From a virus: a DNA stretch of 23,491 nt. A program made the translations under genes and the position numbers. Of the stretch, positions 22,093 to 23,491 are shown one piece after another (the stretch's first letter is position 1; every line of letters starts with the position of its first letter). The DNA lies in IMG/VR virus record IMGVR_UViG_3300025769_000864, positions 1-23,491 of that record. One strand, given 5' to 3'. Below the pieces are notes generated by a model that searched no databases, was not told where the DNA came from, and was given only the letters and a program-made list of their open reading frames with translations.

Positions 22093-22280
22093 TCACCACC
22101 TTCAATTTCAAATGCTTCATTAAGATGATACAGTAAGTCTGCTATGGCATGTACCTCTTGGATATCTATACCACCATACTCAAACAAACTATTCACACCT
22201 CGTTTAGATTTACGATAGTTCTTTTTAATCCATTCCAAATGTCTTGCTGGAATTTTAATTGTTATTTTTTTCTCGTTCAT
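22089..22280 (-). CDS. 63-aa small protein, possibly DNA-binding
   Basis: A 63-aa protein with a basic N-terminal half (MNEKKITIKIPARHLEWIKKNYRKSKR) and a helical acidic C-terminal half (EVHAIADLLYHLNEAFEIEGGE). A strand followed by two helices would suit a ribbon-helix-helix type protein, but the sequence alone does not prove it. The start overlaps the stop of the 49-aa gene (ATGA). Confidence 0.6.
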   Translation of the reverse strand: MNEKKITIKIPARHLEWIKKNYRKSKRGVNSLFEYGGIDIQEVHAIADLLYHLNEAFEIEGGE

Positions 22281-22426
22281 TTACCTTGCCCTCGATATTT
22301 TTTAAAGTTGCTTTTCTTGTTCTTGTTCATGGTAGAGAAAGCAACATTACCTCTACCTTGACTTGTCTTCTTACCTCTGCCTTGTGTGGCAGATACATGA
22401 GCAGTTTTATTCCACGTCTTCGCCAT
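22277..22426 (-). CDS. 49-aa basic Gly/Arg/Lys-rich protein
   Basis: Forty-nine codons from ATG 22426 (GAGGAG nine bases upstream) to TGA in an ATGA overlap. The product is strongly basic with a thrice-repeated QGRG/RGQG element (TQGRGKK, SQGRGN, YRGQGK) and MNKNKKSNFKKYRGQGK at the end. A similar KYRGQG tail occurs in small cyanophage proteins as I recall. Composition suggests nucleic acid binding. Confidence 0.7.
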   Translation of the reverse strand: MAKTWNKTAHVSATQGRGKKTSQGRGNVAFSTMNKNKKSNFKKYRGQGK

Positions 22427-22616
22427 AATACTCCTCTATATTTTTTTTACGCTTATCGTTAAACTCTGTAACTCTTCTACCCGAAACATAATCAGTTGTA
22501 CTCTTTGTCCATTTACCGTCATTGATTCTTATGTCAATAGATTTTACTTGATTGGCTTCAGCTTCTTTTTTTAATATTTCTTTCTGCTGTTCAACAGCTT
22601 CATAAAACTCAGTCAT
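22407..22616 (-). CDS. 69-aa charged helical protein
   Basis: A 69-aa protein with a Glu/Lys-rich N-terminal helix (MTEFYEAVEQQKEILKKEAEAN), a strand segment (SIDIRINDGKWT) and a charged end (DKRKKNIEEYYGEDVE). GGGAGA lies about six bases before the ATG. It overlaps the preceding gene by eight bases and the next by 20. No family is recognised. Confidence 0.65.
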   Translation of the reverse strand: MTEFYEAVEQQKEILKKEAEANQVKSIDIRINDGKWTKSTTDYVSGRRVTEFNDKRKKNIEEYYGEDVE

Positions 22617-22815
22617 TGTTTATCTCCCTCTCTTTTTTAAGTTCCATTAACTCATCCCATTTGTAAAACTTCTTAGTTTCTGCATCCCAAAAGTTTCCAC
22701 GCTGTACTCTTGGTGGTATATGTGGTTCTATCTTTTCCTCATCTACCAAGTACATGTACAAAACTGTTGTTGTTAATAATGTAACAACAGCCACTACTAT
22801 TAATATAAATTCCAT
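22609..22815 (-). CDS. 68-aa single-TM membrane protein
   Basis: The N-terminus is one clear membrane segment (MEFILIVVAVVTLLTTTVLYMYL, residues 1-23) followed by a charged cytoplasmic-type tail (GNFWDAETKKFYKWDELMELKKE). AGGAG is ten bases before the ATG. It lies in the small early-type cluster and not in the lysis cassette, so it more likely acts at the host membrane during takeover or exclusion. That is speculation. No family is recognised. Confidence 0.68.
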   Translation of the reverse strand: MEFILIVVAVVTLLTTTVLYMYLVDEEKIEPHIPPRVQRGNFWDAETKKFYKWDELMELKKEREINND

Positions 22816-22816
22816 T

Positions 22817-23062
22817 TTAATTTTCTCCTACCTTAAAAAACATCTCAATGTTTTTAGGTAATTTATTTCTTAAATTTCTTAGTTCGTTAATGTCTTCATC
22901 AAACTCCCAAGTCTCTTGGGTATTTACATTACCTATGTTAAAAAGTTTTTGAACTGAATTCATTTTGACAATGTTATCTATTGCACCCTCAACAGTTCTT
23001 GAAAATGTTTTAAGTGTTGTTCGTTCATTGTCTAGTTCGACATCCATGATGTACTCATCCAT
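22817..23062 (-). CDS. 81-aa acidic protein, unknown
   Basis: An 81-aa protein: MDEYIMDVELDNERTTLKTFSRTVEGAIDNIVKMNSVQK, then strand-like FNIGNVNTQETWEFDED and a Leu/Arg helix (INELRNLRNKLPKNIEMFFKV). The R-T-V-E-x-A-I-D-N-I element looks like a small domain shared by some phage proteins, function unknown. AGGAG lies seven bases before the ATG, and the start overlaps the previous stop as TAATG. Confidence 0.67.
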   Translation of the reverse strand: MDEYIMDVELDNERTTLKTFSRTVEGAIDNIVKMNSVQKLFNIGNVNTQETWEFDEDINELRNLRNKLPKNIEMFFKVGEN

Positions 23063-23352
23063 TAAAATCTCCTATCTAAATATTTATGTTGTTCTTGTTT
23101 ATTTACTTCTTCAAGTTCTTTGTATGTTGTAATGTGTGGATTAGATTTTAAGACTTTCATAATCCACTTGTCAGACATAAAAGATAAATGCATTTGACGA
23201 TTGCCAAAGGCATGAGTTTGATCGGGCATTAGTTCCTCAACATTATCCACAGTAATTACATTGCCTTGGTCTTCGGGCAATATAGATTGAAGCCACTCAA
23301 CCTGTAAAGGTTTGATAAGCTTACGAAGTTTCTTTAATTGTTTACTGTTCAT
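23062..23352 (-). CDS. 96-aa basic protein, unknown
   Basis: A 96-aa protein with a Lys/Leu-rich N-terminal helix (MNSKQLKKLRKLIKPLQVEWLQSIL), a middle with DQTHAFGNRQMHLSFMSDKWIMKVL, and a basic end (NKQEQHKYLDRRF). It starts in an ATGA overlap with the 42-aa gene before it. No family is recognised. Confidence 0.67.
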   Translation of the reverse strand: MNSKQLKKLRKLIKPLQVEWLQSILPEDQGNVITVDNVEELMPDQTHAFGNRQMHLSFMSDKWIMKVLKSNPHITTYKELEEVNKQEQHKYLDRRF

Positions 23353-23477
23353 GATAAAGCTATAAACTCCATGTATGGTTCTTCTCTGTGTCCTTCGGGT
23401 AAAAACTCTACCCTGTCAACAACTTCTTGTAAGTCATATGTTGTTGCAGTTGTTTCGCCTTCATCATCATGACCCAT
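23349..23477 (-). CDS. 42-aa small acidic protein
   Basis: Forty-two codons from ATG 23477 (AAAGGA eight bases upstream) to TGA at 23349 in an ATGA overlap. The product is acidic: MGHDDEGETTATTYDLQEVV, then EFLPEGHREEPYMEFIALS. Spacing and ribosome site support a real gene. It is the first complete gene of the minus-strand arm in the window. Confidence 0.62.
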   Translation of the reverse strand: MGHDDEGETTATTYDLQEVVDRVEFLPEGHREEPYMEFIALS

Positions 23478-23491
23478 AATCAATCCTTTAC

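Overview
The window is a piece of a tailed-phage genome, most like a marine podovirus with a T7-type replication set. The evidence is a family A DNA polymerase with a 3'-5' exonuclease domain, a fused primase-helicase, a gp2.5-like single-strand binding protein, a T7-type endonuclease I, a class I ribonucleotide reductase (large and small subunits), a T4-type lysozyme, a 3-TM holin and a block of large, AT-rich internal virion/ejection-type proteins. Genes are packed with ATGA, TAATG or GTGA overlaps, and no tRNA, rRNA, integrase, CRISPR array or transposase was seen. AT-rich coding and resemblance to uncultured marine phage proteins suggest an AT-rich marine bacterial host (SAR11-like hosts are possible), but that is inference. 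No phage RNA polymerase gene lies in the window, so membership of the T7 family proper cannot be shown.

Layout. Positions 1-11498 read on the plus strand: the end of an unseen gene, a tail-chaperone-like protein, a small membrane/coiled-coil protein, then five large virion genes (963-10267), followed by a lysis cassette (lysozyme, a 78-aa protein, holin, and a 26-aa membrane peptide). Positions 11490-23477 read on the minus strand. In transcription order (right to left) they hold about ten small early-type genes (21183-23477), then a promoter and a 39-codon ORF, SSB, an acidic protein, primase-helicase, DNA polymerase, an HNH-like zinc protein, a RecB/Cas4-like exonuclease, endonuclease I, a DUF3310-like protein, nrdA, two very small genes, nrdB and a terminal small gene. 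The two arms converge and overlap tail to tail at 11490-11498.

How they work together. The minus-strand arm is a DNA replication, recombination and dNTP supply module: primase-helicase, polymerase and SSB at the fork, endonuclease I and the exonuclease for branch resolution or host DNA breakdown, and ribonucleotide reductase to make dNTPs. The primase-helicase and the SSB both end in acidic tails with a terminal phenylalanine, as in T7, where such tails contact the polymerase. The plus-strand arm builds the ejection apparatus and then lyses the cell.

The most noteworthy signal is a set of host-type sigma70 promoters: four TTGACA hexamers, each followed after exactly 17 bases by a TATAAT-like hexamer with at most one mismatch, all pointing with the genes (915-943 on plus; 16356-16384, 18648-18676 and 21171-21199 on minus). 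Two sit inside coding sequence, and the one at 16356-16384 is a perfect consensus. Several genes under 60 codons that are easily missed (42, 49, 39, 47, 59 and 26 aa) also fit neatly between their neighbours.
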